NCBI GenBank assembly: GCA_012103475.1
Contig: WLWS01000001.1
Span: 1,077,881 to 1,141,880, forward strand
Direction: 5' to 3'
Length of the DNA stretch: 64,000 nucleotides
From: Gammaproteobacteria bacterium
GTDB lineage: Bacteria; Pseudomonadota; Gammaproteobacteria; Eutrophobiales; Eutrophobiaceae
Each line of letters begins with the position of its first letter. Positions within the stretch are counted from its first letter, which is position 1. Shown piece by piece: positions 41,483 to 52,343 of this stretch. The notes beneath the pieces are model-generated. The model was not told the origin of the DNA, did not search any database, and saw nothing but the letters and a program-made list of their open reading frames with translations. The translations under genes were made by a program, and so were the position numbers.

Positions 41483-41953
41483 ATGAATTTTAACGCCACC
41501 CTTATAGGACAAACTATCGCTTTTGCGGTATTTGTTATCTTCTGTATGAAGTTTGTCTGGCCCTTTCTCCTGCAGGCAATGGAGGAACGTGAAACCAGAA
41601 TCGCCGATGGACTGGCGGCAGCGGAAAAAGGACAGCTGGCTCTTACTGAAGCAGAAGCAAAGAAGAGTGAGATGCTGGAAGAAAGCAAGCAGCAGGCTGC
41701 GGAAATAATATCTCAGGGTCAGAAGCGGCACGACGAGTTGGTCGAGGCAGCAAAAGATGACGCGAGGACTGAAAAGGAAAAAATCCTTGTAGCAGCACAG
41801 GCTGAAATTGATCAGGAACGTACGCAGACGCGCGAGCAGTTACGCAGCGAAGTCGCAACGCTGGCTCTTAGCGCGGCAGAGCAGATTCTTATGCGTGAAG
41901 TGGATCGTAATGCGCATAACGATGTGCTGACTAAAATCAGTGCAGAGCTGTAA
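41483..41953 (+). CDS. atpF: ATP synthase Fo subunit b
   Basis: A 156-residue stator stalk subunit: one N-terminal membrane helix (about 8-28) followed by a long charged coiled coil with many Ala, Glu, Lys and Gln residues. The pattern [17 protein letters not shown] at the membrane exit is typical. It dimerises and holds F1 still against the rotor. Between atpE and atpH as usual. Confidence 0.97.
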   Translation: MNFNATLIGQTIAFAVFVIFCMKFVWPFLLQAMEERETRIADGLAAAEKGQLALTEAEAKKSEMLEESKQQAAEIISQGQKRHDELVEAAKDDARTEKEKILVAAQAEIDQERTQTREQLRSEVATLALSAAEQILMREVDRNAHNDVLTKISAEL

Positions 41954-41972
41954 TAGACCGGAAACGTTTTAG

Positions 41973-42506
41973 ATGCTAGAAAAAACTACTATTGCCAGAC
42001 CCTATGCGCAGGCCGTTTTCGAACTGGCGCAGGAATCAGGGGCTGTGGCTGAATGGTCATCAGCACTGGATTTGTTAAAACGAATTGTTTCGGATGAGCA
42101 AATGCAGGTGCTGTTTAACAATCCAAAAGTATCGGATCAGCAATTGCAGAATCTTGTTATCGAGATAGCAGGCGATGCACTGGGCGTTCAGCCAGGGAAT
42201 TTTGTGAAGATCCTGGTTGCCGCATCACGGCTTCAATATGCAACACAAGTCGCAGAATTATTCGAAGCCATGCGTGCAGAGGCAGAAGGTACGGTTGATG
42301 TTGAAGTCAGTGCAGCTTACGAACTGGATCAGGCGCAACAGGATGGTATAGCGAATGGCATATCCAAACGCCTTGGAAAAAAAGTCAGTATCAATGTCAA
42401 TATTGATGAAACACTAATAGGTGGGGCCATAATCCGTGCAGGTGACTCGGTAATAGATGCCTCAGTCAGGGGACGTTTGACCAAACTTGGTAACGATCTC
42501 AACTAG
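41973..42506 (+). CDS. atpH: ATP synthase F1 subunit delta
   Basis: A 177-residue peripheral stalk subunit joining b to the top of F1. It begins TTIARPYAQAVFELAQE and ends with the conserved DETLIGGAIIRAGDSVIDASVRGRL region, quoted in parts: ETLIGGAIIRAGD and VIDASVRG. It lies 19 bases after atpF. Confidence 0.97.
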   Translation: MLEKTTIARPYAQAVFELAQESGAVAEWSSALDLLKRIVSDEQMQVLFNNPKVSDQQLQNLVIEIAGDALGVQPGNFVKILVAASRLQYATQVAELFEAMRAEAEGTVDVEVSAAYELDQAQQDGIANGISKRLGKKVSINVNIDETLIGGAIIRAGDSVIDASVRGRLTKLGNDLN

Positions 42507-42572
42507 CAGTTTGCAAAACAAAATTATTAAACCAAATTAAACACTATATAAGTTCATAAGCGAGGAACAGCG

Positions 42573-44114
42573 ATGTCAATCAGCGCAACAGAAATCAGTG
42601 AACTGATTAAGAAAAAGATTCAGGATTTTGATCTGGACACTGAAGCTCGTACCGAAGGTACGGTAGTTAGTTTGTCAGACGGAATTGCCAGAATTCACGG
42701 CCTGAGCGATGCCATGCAGGGTGAAATGATTGAATTTCCCGGCAACACATTTGGCCTGGCCCTTAACCTTGAACGCGATTCGGTTGGTGCGGTTATCCTC
42801 GGTGCCTACGAGCATATTTCCGAAGGCGATACAGCGAAATGTACCAAACGTATTCTGGAAGTACCTGTCGGTGAAGCATTGCTGGGTCGAGTGGTCAATT
42901 CTCTCGGCGCACCGATTGATGGTAAAGGGGATGTCGCAAGCACTCAAAGTTCACCGATTGAAAAAATCGCCCCCGGTGTTATTCAACGACAGTCAGTTGA
43001 TCAACCGGTACAAACCGGACTGAAATCTATTGACGCGATGGTGCCGGTTGGTCGTGGTCAGCGAGAGTTGATTATCGGAGACAGGCAGACAGGTAAAACC
43101 GCTGTCGCCATCGACACCATCATCAATCAGAAAGGCACAGGTATTAAGTGTGTCTATGTTGCAATCGGTCAGAAAGCGTCTTCAATTAATACGGTTATCC
43201 GTAAACTGGAAGAGCACGGTGCCATGGAGCACACCATTATTGTAGCGGCCACTGCATCGGATTCCGCTGCCATGCAATACATTGCACCTTACTCCGGTTG
43301 TGCGATGGGTGAGTACTTCCGTGATCGTGGTGAAGATGCACTGATTATTTATGATGATTTAACCAAGCAGGCCTGGGCTTATCGACAGGTGTCTCTGCTT
43401 TTAAAACGTCCGCCGGGTCGTGAAGCCTATCCGGGTGACGTTTTCTATTTGCATTCCCGTTTGCTTGAACGTGCTGCTCGTATTAATGCTGAGGCGGTGG
43501 AGCAACTAACCAACGGAGAAGTCAAAGGTAAGACCGGCTCATTAACAGCCCTGCCAATTATTGAAACTCAGGCAGGCGACGTATCCGCTTTCGTACCGAC
43601 CAACGTAATCTCGATTACGGATGGTCAGATATATCTGGAGACAGATTTGTTTAACTCCGGTTTTCGTCCGGCTATAAACGCTGGTCTTTCTGTCTCACGA
43701 GTGGGTGGTGCCGCGCAAACCAAGATTGTGAAAAAGTTGGGCGGTGGTATTCGACTGGCACTGGCTCAGTATCGTGAGTTGGCCGCTTTCTCTCAATTCG
43801 CCTCAGATCTGGACGAAGCCACACGTAAACAGCTGGAACGTGGTCAGCGGGTAATGGAACTGATGAAGCAGAAGCAGTATTCACCACTCAGCGTGGCTGA
43901 GATGGCCATCAGTTTGTATGCGGTAGAGAACGGTTTTATCGATGATGTTGAACTGGAAAAGGTCGGTGATTTTGAAGAAGCACTGCTGGCTTTCATGAAT
44001 AGTGATAAAAAGGATCTCATCAAGCAAATAAATGACACGGGTGAATTCAACGACGATATTCAGGCGGCAATGAAGAGCAGTGTTGAAGAGTTCAAAAAGA
44101 ACCATACCTGGTAA
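42573..44114 (+). CDS. atpA: ATP synthase F1 subunit alpha
   Basis: A 513-residue non-catalytic nucleotide-binding subunit. P-loop GDRQTGKTA (about 169-177), arginine-finger region [10 protein letters not shown], and the N-terminal [11 protein letters not shown] that contacts delta. Full length. Confidence 0.98.
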   Translation: MSISATEISELIKKKIQDFDLDTEARTEGTVVSLSDGIARIHGLSDAMQGEMIEFPGNTFGLALNLERDSVGAVILGAYEHISEGDTAKCTKRILEVPVGEALLGRVVNSLGAPIDGKGDVASTQSSPIEKIAPGVIQRQSVDQPVQTGLKSIDAMVPVGRGQRELIIGDRQTGKTAVAIDTIINQKGTGIKCVYVAIGQKASSINTVIRKLEEHGAMEHTIIVAATASDSAAMQYIAPYSGCAMGEYFRDRGEDALIIYDDLTKQAWAYRQVSLLLKRPPGREAYPGDVFYLHSRLLERAARINAEAVEQLTNGEVKGKTGSLTALPIIETQAGDVSAFVPTNVISITDGQIYLETDLFNSGFRPAINAGLSVSRVGGAAQTKIVKKLGGGIRLALAQYRELAAFSQFASDLDEATRKQLERGQRVMELMKQKQYSPLSVAEMAISLYAVENGFIDDVELEKVGDFEEALLAFMNSDKKDLIKQINDTGEFNDDIQAAMKSSVEEFKKNHTW

Positions 44115-44141
44115 ACCTTGGCAATAATCTGGGATTAGATA

Positions 44142-45005
44142 ATGGCTGTCGGTAAAGAAATTCGAACCAAAATTTCGAGCGTAAAAAATACGCAGAAGAT
44201 CACCAAGGCAATGGAAATGGTGGCGGCAAGCAAAATGCGCAGAGCGCAGGAGCGTATGCGTGCAGCCCGTCCCTATGCAGAAAAAATCAGGAATGTCATG
44301 GTCCACCTGGGTGCTGCTAATCCGGAATACAATCATCCCTACCTGATACCACGTTCTGAAATAAAACGCGTTGGTGTGATTGTAGTATCAAGTGATCGAG
44401 GTCTTTGTGGTGGTTTAAACTCAAACCTGTTTCGTGAATTGCTGAAACGAATGAAGGACTGGGATGAAAGCGGGATTGAGATCGATCTAAGCGTAATCGG
44501 CAACAAAGCCGCTGGTTATTTTGCCCGCTTTAACGCGAATATTACCGCACAGCTCACACATATAGGTGATGCTCCGGGTATCGATCAGTTGATTGGCTCG
44601 GTAAAAGTAATGCTTGATGCTTACATGGAAGAAAAGATTGACGCACTATATGTGGTCTCTAATGGTTTCGTTAATTCGATGACACAGAATCCAACAGTGG
44701 AGCAGTTGATTCCTGTTCAAGCGGCAGACGATGAAGAAATGCAACACCACTGGGATTACATTTATGAGCCAGACGCGAAGGAAGTGCTGGACTTGCTGTT
44801 GGAACGCTATATTGAATCTCTGGTATATCAGGCAGTAGTCGAAAATATCGCCTGTGAGCAGGCAGCCAGAATGGTGGCAATGAAGAGTGCTTCCGATAAT
44901 GCCGGTACCCTGATTGATGAATTGCAGCTGGTTTACAACAAGGCCCGTCAGGCAGCTATCACGCAGGAACTCTCTGAAATTGTAAGTGGTGCGGCGGCCG
45001 TTTAA
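44142..45005 (+). CDS. atpG: ATP synthase F1 subunit gamma
   Basis: A 287-residue central rotor shaft. N-terminal helix [20 protein letters not shown] and the [13 protein letters not shown] pattern; the C-terminal helix contains [13 protein letters not shown] and [16 protein letters not shown]. Full length, between atpA and atpD. Confidence 0.97.
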   Translation: MAVGKEIRTKISSVKNTQKITKAMEMVAASKMRRAQERMRAARPYAEKIRNVMVHLGAANPEYNHPYLIPRSEIKRVGVIVVSSDRGLCGGLNSNLFRELLKRMKDWDESGIEIDLSVIGNKAAGYFARFNANITAQLTHIGDAPGIDQLIGSVKVMLDAYMEEKIDALYVVSNGFVNSMTQNPTVEQLIPVQAADDEEMQHHWDYIYEPDAKEVLDLLLERYIESLVYQAVVENIACEQAARMVAMKSASDNAGTLIDELQLVYNKARQAAITQELSEIVSGAAAV

Positions 45006-45042
45006 AAAAAGTAATCGTACAAAGAATATTAAATTTTAATGA

Positions 45043-46461
<1,419 letters not shown>

Positions 46462-46477
46462 CAGGCGACGATAGAAA

Positions 46478-46903
46478 ATGGCGACTATACATGTAGATAT
46501 CGTAAGTGCAGAGCACGAGATTTTCTCAGGCGAGGCGGAAATGGTTTTTGCGCCGGCGCAGCTCGGGGAAATGGGTATCGCACCCGGACATACTCCCCTG
46601 GTTACGCAACTCGGGCCCGGAGAAGTACGTGTTAAGCATGTTGATGGTACTGAAGAAGGTTTTTACGTATCCGGTGGCTTACTGGAAGTACAGCCCAATG
46701 TAATTACCGTTTTATCGGATACCGCAATGCGCGCAGAAGATCTCGATGAAGCCGCCGTGCTCAAAGCCAAGGAAGAAGCAGAAAGACAACTACATGATCG
46801 TGAAGCAGGGATGGATTATGCTACTGCACTGGCCGAGAATGCTGAACTCGCCGCACAGTTGCAGGCTATTCAGAGGTTGCGAAAACGCGCAGGCCGCTCT
46901 TAA
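46478..46903 (+). CDS. atpC: ATP synthase F1 subunit epsilon
   Basis: A 141-residue subunit: an N-terminal beta sandwich ([39 protein letters not shown]) and a C-terminal helical hairpin able to inhibit ATP hydrolysis. Last of the atp operon. glmU follows after 87 bases. Confidence 0.97.
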   Translation: MATIHVDIVSAEHEIFSGEAEMVFAPAQLGEMGIAPGHTPLVTQLGPGEVRVKHVDGTEEGFYVSGGLLEVQPNVITVLSDTAMRAEDLDEAAVLKAKEEAERQLHDREAGMDYATALAENAELAAQLQAIQRLRKRAGRS

Positions 46904-46990
46904 TACAATCCTTCCTGTAGATGTGATAGCGTCTTCAGGCGCGCGTTGTCGATATTTTTCCCTATCAAAAATTTTAGATAACATACGCCA

Positions 46991-48352
46991 ATGTCACTAA
47001 GTATAATTATTCTCGCTGCCGGTCAGGGCACACGAATGCGTTCTTCTCTTCCCAAAATACTTCATCCTCTTGCCGGTCGTTCCTTGCTTGAGCATGTCTA
47101 TATCGCAGCCACCCGACTTGATGTGCGTGATATACATGTCGTTTACGGCTTTGGTGGTGATGAAATTATCGAAAGCCTGAGCCATCTTGATGTTAAGTGG
47201 GTGGAGCAGGCGCAGCAGCTTGGTACCGGTCACGCCGTAGCACAGGCAATTGATGCCGTGCCTGATGCTGATAACGTTCTGATTCTTTACGGTGATGTGC
47301 CCCTGATTACTTATGAAACTCTGGCTGATCTGGTCCAAGCCGCTGAGGAGACCGGTTTCAGTTTGTTAACCTCATATATTGATGACCCACGTGGTTACGG
47401 TCGCATTGTTCGCGATAAAAAGGGCGATATCGAAGCTATCGTTGAAGAAAAAGATGCGACTGAAGAACAACGGAACATCTGTGAGATTAATACTGGCATG
47501 ATGACTGTTCAGGCCAGTCGCCTGAAGCAGTGGTTGAAACAATTAGACAATAACAACGCACAGGCGGAATACTATCTGACTGATGTGATCAAGATGGCAA
47601 GTGATGAGAATGTCAGCATAAATTCAATAAACCCGGACTCGGCAGTTGAAATTCAGGGGGTGAATAATCGACAGCAGCTGGCGGAACTTGAACGTTACTA
47701 TCAATTGATTCAGGCACATCATCTGATGAACGAAGGTGTGACTCTGATGGATCCACAACGGTTCGATTTGCGCGGCGATCTGGAAGCCGGTCGCGATGTC
47801 GTTATTGATATAAATGCCGTATTCGAAGGAAGTGTCAGCATTGGTAACGATGTCAGTATCGGACCGAATTGCTATATTCGAAACGCGGATATTGGTGACA
47901 ACGTTACTATCAATGCAAACACGGTTATTGATAATGCAGTCATCGGCAGTCGTAGCGTAATTGGCCCCTTTGCCAGAGTGCGCCCGGATACGCGCCTTGC
48001 AGAAGACGTGCATATCGGTAATTTCGTTGAAATCAAGAAGTCTGAAATCGGACAAGGCTCTAAAATTAATCACCTCAGTTACGTTGGTGATAGCGAAGTT
48101 GGTAAAAAAACGAATATTGGAGCCGGCACCATAACCTGCAATTACGATGGCGCGAACAAACACAAAACTGTGATAGGTGATGATGTTTTTGTCGGGTCGG
48201 ACACTCAACTGGTTGCACCAGTCACTGTTGCAAACGGAGTCACTATTGCTGCTGGCACCACAGTAACAAAAGATGTTGCAGAAAATATGCTGACGATTTC
48301 TCGCACTGATCAGAAATCAATCAAAGGCTGGAAAAGACCGAAAAAGAAATAG
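46991..48352 (+). CDS. glmU: Bifunctional UDP-GlcNAc pyrophosphorylase / GlcN-1-P acetyltransferase
   Basis: A 453-residue enzyme for the last two steps to UDP-GlcNAc, feeding peptidoglycan and LPS. N-terminal uridyltransferase with AAGQGTRMRSSLPKILHPL; C-terminal left-handed beta helix (from about 250) with hexapeptide repeats, NFVEIKKSEIG, HLSYVGDSEVG and NIGAGTITCNYDG. The atpC-glmU order is common in gammaproteobacteria; glmS is absent downstream. Confidence 0.97.
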   Translation: MSLSIIILAAGQGTRMRSSLPKILHPLAGRSLLEHVYIAATRLDVRDIHVVYGFGGDEIIESLSHLDVKWVEQAQQLGTGHAVAQAIDAVPDADNVLILYGDVPLITYETLADLVQAAEETGFSLLTSYIDDPRGYGRIVRDKKGDIEAIVEEKDATEEQRNICEINTGMMTVQASRLKQWLKQLDNNNAQAEYYLTDVIKMASDENVSINSINPDSAVEIQGVNNRQQLAELERYYQLIQAHHLMNEGVTLMDPQRFDLRGDLEAGRDVVIDINAVFEGSVSIGNDVSIGPNCYIRNADIGDNVTINANTVIDNAVIGSRSVIGPFARVRPDTRLAEDVHIGNFVEIKKSEIGQGSKINHLSYVGDSEVGKKTNIGAGTITCNYDGANKHKTVIGDDVFVGSDTQLVAPVTVANGVTIAAGTTVTKDVAENMLTISRTDQKSIKGWKRPKKK

Positions 48353-48364
48353 GCAGTAATCAAT

Positions 48365-48844
48365 ATGAGTAAAGCTACCGCAGATCTGTACGATGACTAT
48401 GGCGACCAGCTGCAGGTTGCAACACCGATGTTCCGTGATTTCGGAGCAAAACTCAGTTTTTCCGGACCCGTTTCTACACTGAAGGTATACGAAGACAACA
48501 CACTTGTGCGTTCGGCCCTGGAAGAGAAAGGTGATGGCCGTGTACTGGTTGTCGATGGCGGTGGTTCCTTACGTTGTGCACTGCTTGGTGACATGCTTGC
48601 ACAGCTTGGAGTGGATAACGGCTGGGCAGGAATATTGGTTTACGGCTGTATTCGGGATGCGGCGGTAATCGCGACAATGGAAATTGGTGTGAAGGCTCTG
48701 AACAGCAATCCCAGAAAGAGTGTAAAAAAAGGATTCGGTGAAAGAGACATTGTTGTGGATTTTGCCAATGTGAAGTTTGTACCCGGCGCTTATTTGTATG
48801 CTGATGCCGACGGAGTTTTACTTGCGAATGAGAAATTGGTCTAG
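48365..48844 (+). CDS. rraA: RraA family protein (RNase E regulator / HMG aldolase-like)
   Basis: A 159-residue trimeric fold. Features: TADLYDDYGDQLQVATPMFRDFG near the start, quoted as DLYDDYGDQLQVATP, then LRCALLGDMLAQ and VYGCIRDAA, the loop of the RraA/HMG-aldolase site. In Escherichia coli RraA masks RNase E; some relatives are class II aldolases. The length and N-terminus fit RraA. It is 12 bases after glmU. Confidence 0.85.
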   Translation: MSKATADLYDDYGDQLQVATPMFRDFGAKLSFSGPVSTLKVYEDNTLVRSALEEKGDGRVLVVDGGGSLRCALLGDMLAQLGVDNGWAGILVYGCIRDAAVIATMEIGVKALNSNPRKSVKKGFGERDIVVDFANVKFVPGAYLYADADGVLLANEKLV

Positions 48845-48944
48845 GAAAGTCTCGCAGGCTTTCACTATACTTATCACATACATAATAAATCGACCGTGAT
48901 CATTTAATCGTAACCTTCTCAGTAAAACGAAATGGAGCAAGAAA

Positions 48945-49442
48945 ATGTCTTTAAATATCAATAAATTAGTTGTTACTTTGCTGATTGTTTTTTCTGCAGG
49001 ACAAGTCAATGCGGAGTGCCTCGAACGCAAAGGAAGCGGAGGAGAAGTGGCCGGTACCTTACTCGGCGCAGCCCTTGGTGGACTGGTCGGATCCCAGATT
49101 GGTGGTGGTAGCGGTAAAAAATTTGCTATTGCGGGAGGTGTTCTCGCTGGTGGTTTTATTGGGAATAACATTGGCAAAAAGCTGGATTGTGTCGATCAGG
49201 ATTATCATTACGACACCACGCAGAGCGCGCTGGAATATAAGAAGACCGGTGGCACTGCGGCCTGGTCTAACCCGGACTCCGGTCATTCAGGTTCGGTCAC
49301 GCCGACCGAGACTTACATCGCTGCTGATGGTCGACCCTGTCGGGAGTTTACTCAAAGTGTCTGGGTTGATGGGAAAGAAGAAAGTATTACGGACACGGCA
49401 TGCCGACAAAGCGACGGTACCTGGCAGATTATCGATAGTTGA
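48945..49442 (+). CDS. Glycine-zipper outer-envelope protein (17-kDa antigen type)
   Basis: A 165-residue exported protein: signal peptide to about residue 23 (ending GQVNA), then a glycine zipper (AGTLLGAALGGLVGSQIGGG and AGGVLAGGFIGNNIGKK) able to span or insert in a membrane. A C-terminal domain has three cysteines (CVDQ, CREF, CRQS) and ends DGTWQIID, as in the rickettsial 17-kDa/RT0821 group. Cys25 follows no clear lipobox, so lipidation is doubtful. Terminated just downstream. Confidence 0.85.
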   Translation: MSLNINKLVVTLLIVFSAGQVNAECLERKGSGGEVAGTLLGAALGGLVGSQIGGGSGKKFAIAGGVLAGGFIGNNIGKKLDCVDQDYHYDTTQSALEYKKTGGTAAWSNPDSGHSGSVTPTETYIAADGRPCREFTQSVWVDGKEESITDTACRQSDGTWQIIDS

Positions 49443-49466
49443 TTTTACCCTTCTGTTTTTTCAAAG

Positions 49467-49497
49467 AACCCGGTTGCGAAATCAATCGGGTTTTTTT
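49467..49497 (+). terminator. Rho-independent terminator after the glycine-zipper gene
   Basis: A ten-pair stem with one G-U: AACCCGGTTG pairs with CAATCGGGTT across a six-base loop and is followed by seven T residues. Confidence 0.88.
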
Positions 49498-49526
49498 ATG
49501 CAATTGAGTCAGGCAACAGGGTAGTC

Positions 49527-50264
49527 ATGACTATTCACTATTCCATCATTATTCCAGCCTATAACGAAGAGGATTACCTGGCTCGAACTCTGGAGAATGT
49601 TGTGCTTGCCATGAAAGAGCAAACACAGCAGGGCGAACTGATTGTCGTGGATAATAACAGCACGGATCGCACAGCAGAGATAGCAAGGCAAGCCGGTGCG
49701 AAGCTTGTTTTTGAAAGCGAAAATCAAATCGCCAAAGCGCGTAATGCCGGGGCCAGACAGGCCTCAGGCAGCCATCTGGTATTTCTTGACGCAGATTCAA
49801 TAATATCCCCAGTATTGCTTACCGCCGCTCTGGCTAATCTCGACAGTAAAAGAGTATGCGCTGGCGGAGCCCGGGTGGAGTTTGAAACCAGAGTAGATGT
49901 CTTTCCACAGAGAGTGCTCGATTTCTGGAACTGGTATTCGGTGAAGCGACAAACCGCCGCCGGTTGTTTTGTGTACTGCCTTAAAAAGGCCTTCGATAAG
50001 GTCGGAGGTTTTCCGGAGTCGGTTTACGCCAGCGAGGAAATATGGTTATGTATGGCGCTTAGAAAATGGGCCAGAAATAATGCCATGGAATTCAGGATAA
50101 TTACTAAGTATCCGATTCTGACATCCGATCGTAAATTGCTTTGGTACTCGAACACTAATCTTGTTTTGCAATCACTTCCCATTTTAATTTGTCCGCCATT
50201 ATTGCGTGTACAATACTTTTGTAAACACTGGTACCGACGACCTGAAAAAAATAAGCGAAATTAA
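49527..50264 (+). CDS. Family 2 glycosyltransferase
   Basis: A 245-residue GT-A fold enzyme. It starts YSIIIPAYNEEDYLARTL and has VVDNNSTDRTAE, the metal-binding DxD in FLDADS, and ARNAGAR. A hydrophobic patch (LQSLPILICPPLLRVQYF, about 213-230) near the end suggests membrane association. The acceptor is unknown. It ends 2 bases before kynU, which is an unusual pairing, so a functional link is doubtful. Confidence 0.88.
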   Translation: MTIHYSIIIPAYNEEDYLARTLENVVLAMKEQTQQGELIVVDNNSTDRTAEIARQAGAKLVFESENQIAKARNAGARQASGSHLVFLDADSIISPVLLTAALANLDSKRVCAGGARVEFETRVDVFPQRVLDFWNWYSVKRQTAAGCFVYCLKKAFDKVGGFPESVYASEEIWLCMALRKWARNNAMEFRIITKYPILTSDRKLLWYSNTNLVLQSLPILICPPLLRVQYFCKHWYRRPEKNKRN

Positions 50265-50266
50265 CT

Positions 50267-51493
50267 ATGGATATTAGCGAAATACAAGACCTGAACAATT
50301 CTGATCCTTTACAAGACAAGGCCAGAGAATTTCATCTGCCCGGCGATAAAATATATCTGGATGGTAACTTTCTGGGTGCTATGCCCAAGGCAGTGCTCGA
50401 GCGAGTGCAGGATGTACTGAAAAGAGAGTGGGCAGAGGAGCTTATTCATAGCTGGAACGATAACGACTGGTTCGTATTGCCCGGCAAAATCGGTGACAAG
50501 ATTGCCCGTTTGATTGGTGCAGACAAGGGAGAGGTGATTGTCAGCGATTGTGTTTCAGCCAATATTTTCAAAGCCGTCATGGCGGCTCTTCGACTACAGA
50601 AAGGTCGCACAAAGATAGTCACAGAACTGGGTAATTTTCCTACCAACCTGTATGTATTGCAGGGCATTGAGAAAATGCTGGATGGAAAAGTTGAATTGAT
50701 CGCAGTTGAACGAAATGAAGTCCTGAAATCCATCAATGATGAAACCGCAATTGTGGTGCTCACTCATGTTCACTATAAGAGCAGTGAAGTTTTTGATATG
50801 GCTCACTACACCGAAGTCGCCCATTCAAAAGGGGCATTGATTCTCTGGGATCTTTGTCATAGTGCCGGTGTTATGCCAATGGATATTGCCAGGCTGGATG
50901 TTGATATGGTGGTTGGTTGTGGCTATAAGTATCTTAATGGCGGACCGGGTGCACCTGCTTTTGTCAGTGTGGCTAAACGCCTCCAGTCAAAAATGGAGCA
51001 GCCAATTAGCGGCTGGTGGAGTCACGCAACACCTTTTCTATTTGATGATAATTACAATCCTGCAGGAGATATCCGCCAGATGCAAAGCGGGACACAAAGC
51101 GTGTTGGCCCTGTCCGCACTTGAAGTCGGTATTGATCTTGCCCTGAGTGCGGATATGAATGAAGTACGCAAAAAATCCTCTCAGCTTGGACAGGTTTTTA
51201 TTAATCTATTACAGGAAAATTGTCCGGCACTGGAAATTGCATCACCTGCGAACGATGAAAAACGTGGCAGTCATGTCTCTATCCGTCACGAACATGGGTA
51301 TGCAATCACTCAGGCTCTGAAGGCGCGCGGCATTGTCGTAGATTTTCGAGCACCTGACATAATTCGATTTGGGTTCGCACCACTTTATAACAGCTATCAG
51401 GACATATGGAATACGGTACAGGCTTTAAAGCATATTCTTGATAGCGGCGAGTGGGACAGGGATGAGTTTAAATTACAGGCCACAGTAACCTGA
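50267..51493 (+). CDS. kynU: Kynureninase
   Basis: A 408-residue PLP enzyme splitting kynurenine (or 3-hydroxykynurenine) to anthranilate (or 3-hydroxyanthranilate) plus alanine. Landmarks: YLDGNFLGAMP near the start, LWDLCHSAGVMP with the PLP-ring Asp, the Schiff-base lysine in GCGYKYLNGGPG, and GWWSHATPF. Length is typical. Convergent with a 2-aminomuconate-deaminase-like gene 8 bases away. No tryptophan dioxygenase gene is in the window. Confidence 0.94.
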   Translation: MDISEIQDLNNSDPLQDKAREFHLPGDKIYLDGNFLGAMPKAVLERVQDVLKREWAEELIHSWNDNDWFVLPGKIGDKIARLIGADKGEVIVSDCVSANIFKAVMAALRLQKGRTKIVTELGNFPTNLYVLQGIEKMLDGKVELIAVERNEVLKSINDETAIVVLTHVHYKSSEVFDMAHYTEVAHSKGALILWDLCHSAGVMPMDIARLDVDMVVGCGYKYLNGGPGAPAFVSVAKRLQSKMEQPISGWWSHATPFLFDDNYNPAGDIRQMQSGTQSVLALSALEVGIDLALSADMNEVRKKSSQLGQVFINLLQENCPALEIASPANDEKRGSHVSIRHEHGYAITQALKARGIVVDFRAPDIIRFGFAPLYNSYQDIWNTVQALKHILDSGEWDRDEFKLQATVT

Positions 51494-51501
51494 GTTCCTT
51501 A

Positions 51502-51924
51502 TTAGAGAGGTTTGTAGGCAATAGCTTTTATTTCTACCAATAGATGCGGGAGTGGAAGCTGATGTACTGCTATTGTCGTTCTTGCCGGTCCAGTGTGGTC
51601 AAAAAACTCATTGTAAATTTCGTTGAACCCGGGAAAGTCATCCATGCTGATCAGAAAGCAACTGAGTTCAACCAGATCTTCCAGCCCTGCATCGGCACTT
51701 CGTAAGGTGCTTTCTATATTTTCGATTACCGCGCGGGTTTGTTCTTTGATGTCCAGACTAACCCTGCCGTCGGAATCGACTTCAACCCCGGCAAAGCTGT
51801 TATCGGCTTTACGGGAACTGGTTCCGGAGACAAACAGGTAGTCACCGGCTCGTTTTATATGTGGGTAATTGGCAAGTGGTTTGGGTTTGCCATCTATCAG
51901 AGTCGCTTTGAGTTTGTCGTTCAT
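51502..51924 (-). CDS. RidA-family protein resembling 2-aminomuconate deaminase
   Basis: A 140-residue YjgF/RidA fold. The segments YPHIKRAGDYLFVSGTSSR, EQTRAVIENIESTL and GPARTTIAVHQLPLPHLLVEI closely resemble what I recall of 2-aminomuconate deaminases (NbaF/AmnD), including the binding arginine in PART. That enzyme acts late in the 3-hydroxyanthranilate meta-cleavage path, and kynureninase is the convergent neighbour. It is also last in the gntR-prpB-prpC-ppdK-ridA-ridA series, so a general 2-aminoacrylate/enamine deaminase role is an alternative. Confidence 0.82.
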   Translation of the reverse strand: MNDKLKATLIDGKPKPLANYPHIKRAGDYLFVSGTSSRKADNSFAGVEVDSDGRVSLDIKEQTRAVIENIESTLRSADAGLEDLVELSCFLISMDDFPGFNEIYNEFFDHTGPARTTIAVHQLPLPHLLVEIKAIAYKPL

Positions 51925-51927
51925 CGC

Positions 51928-52314
51928 CTAGTTTTTATAAAACATGAATTCAATTTCGACTTTGGCATTCAGCGGCAGCGCAGTAACACCCATAGCAGTT
52001 CTTGCTGGTGGGCGTTGCCCTTCTGGAAAAACTGCTTCCCAGGCTTGATTGATACCGGGGAAGCTGTCAAAGTCAGTGGTGAATATGGAAGCACTATATA
52101 AGTCATCCAGTGATAGATCAAAATCAGGGAGGGCATTGAGTAGATTGTTTAAAATTTTTGCGGTTTCTTTTTCCACACCACCTTCCTCCAGTTTGCCAGA
52201 GTCTTTATCCAGGGCGATCATGCCGGCGGTCTTGTAGAAAGGACCTGCCTTGACTAGCGGACTGTAGCGAAAACGAGGTGCGGGTAAATTGGCTGAGCTC
52301 AAGCTTTCTATCAT
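51928..52314 (-). CDS. Second RidA-family enamine/imine deaminase
   Basis: About 128 residues from ATG 52314, preceded by GGGAG; a longer frame exists but its extra N-terminus does not look like the family. RidA signature RPPARTAMGVTALPLNAKVE with the carboxylate-binding Arg and a late Glu (VEIEFMFYK). It is clearly different from the neighbouring RidA, 3 bases away. It probably removes reactive enamines or imines; substrate unknown. Confidence 0.85.
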   Translation of the reverse strand: MIESLSSANLPAPRFRYSPLVKAGPFYKTAGMIALDKDSGKLEEGGVEKETAKILNNLLNALPDFDLSLDDLYSASIFTTDFDSFPGINQAWEAVFPEGQRPPARTAMGVTALPLNAKVEIEFMFYKN

Positions 52315-52343
52315 GAGGTTGTGTCTCCCGACGTTGATCAGTT

